From positions 806,001-870,000 of the forward strand of contig NZ_SDQC01000001.1 in the NCBI RefSeq assembly GCF_004153445.1: a DNA stretch of 64,000 bases, given 5' to 3'. Below, piece after piece: positions 63,917 to 64,000 of the stretch. The translations under genes and the position numbers were made by a program. Below the pieces are notes generated by a model that was not told the DNA's origin, searched no databases, and saw nothing but the letters and a program-made list of their open reading frames with translations. Source of the DNA: Allopusillimonas soli. GTDB lineage: Bacteria > Pseudomonadota > Gammaproteobacteria > Burkholderiales > Burkholderiaceae_B. Within the stretch, counting starts at the first letter, position 1. The number at the start of each line of letters is the position of its first letter.

Positions 63917-64000
63917 TCAGGCCAACGTCTTGATAAAGGCGGTCATGTTCTCGACTGCCTTTTCAAGATTCGCACGCGCCCGGTTCGCATCGGTACGCAA
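63917..64000 (-). CDS. End of an unidentified gene (partial)
   Basis: The window ends inside this gene. Only the last 27 residues are present, ending ALEKAVENMTAFIKTLA-like helix text (ARANLEKAVENMTAFIKTLA, then TGA at 63917-63919). It is an amphipathic helix and gives no family. Its stop lies 13 bases before the LysR start, so it probably belongs to the same transcript. Confidence 0.5.
   Translation of the reverse strand: MRTDANRARANLEKAVENMTAFIKTLA

Overview
The window looks like a chromosomal segment of a high-GC betaproteobacterium of the family Alcaligenaceae (Bordetella / Achromobacter / Pusillimonas type). The basis is the gene content: four Bug/TctC-type periplasmic receptors, many LysR, IclR, GntR and TetR regulators each beside a small catabolic operon, an ArgP/ArgO pair, and dense packing with many 4-base stop/start overlaps. 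No rRNA, tRNA, phage, insertion sequence or CRISPR array was seen. The content is almost entirely uptake and catabolism of organic acids, CoA-activated acids and amino acids.

Layout. 1-6.7 kb: the end of an SDR gene, an orphan branched-chain-type binding protein, then a compact + strand operon (class II aldolase, amidohydrolase, Bug, muconolactone-isomerase-like protein, Bug) facing a LysR gene. 6.8-10.7 kb: a minus-strand polar amino acid ABC operon ending in a formimidoylglutamase-type ureohydrolase, with an IclR regulator. 10.9-14.7 kb: a YegP-like protein, then a divergent GntR / sulfatase-Bug module with two striking inverted repeats between them. 14.7-18.4 kb: M20 peptidase, a small unknown protein, an MFS transporter and a TetR gene. 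18.6-26.6 kb: IclR, acyl-CoA dehydrogenase, acyl-CoA ligase and a full Liv-type ABC transporter. 26.7-31.7 kb: 2-hydroxyacid dehydrogenase preceded by a candidate 39-codon gene, HIT protein, SDR plus enoyl-CoA hydratase with a divergent LysR, thioesterase, and a degenerate RebB-like remnant. 32-36.4 kb: a second orphan binding protein with an alpha/beta hydrolase, and a ribH-ribE operon headed by a clear FMN riboswitch, then a YbaK protein.

36.3-39.2 kb: a D-arginine-dehydrogenase-like flavoprotein next to argP and argO. 39.3-45.2 kb: an operon of ThDP enzyme, aldehyde dehydrogenase, RraA-like aldolase and IclR regulator, plus a LysR gene divergent from an SDR with an altered active site. 46.2-55.9 kb: two adjacent acyl-CoA dehydrogenases (probably a heteromeric enzyme), an FMN hydroxyacid oxidase, a quinone oxidoreductase, an enoyl-CoA hydratase, a TRAP transporter and a LacI regulator. 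The acyl-CoA dehydrogenase operon and the TRAP operon share a 17-base promoter motif. 55.9-64 kb: an NRAMP-related transporter lacking the usual metal motifs, a TfdA/TauD dioxygenase, an MtfA-type peptidase, and a tricarballylate operon (LysR, tcuA, tcuB, Bug) with a perfect LysR-type palindrome in front of tcuA.

The recurring design is: one regulator, one uptake receptor or transporter, two to four enzymes. No single gene looks like a wholly new defence or mobile system. The best candidates for new biology are regulatory (riboswitch platform, shared 17-mer, twin inverted repeats) and metabolic (unassigned operons with unusual enzyme combinations).
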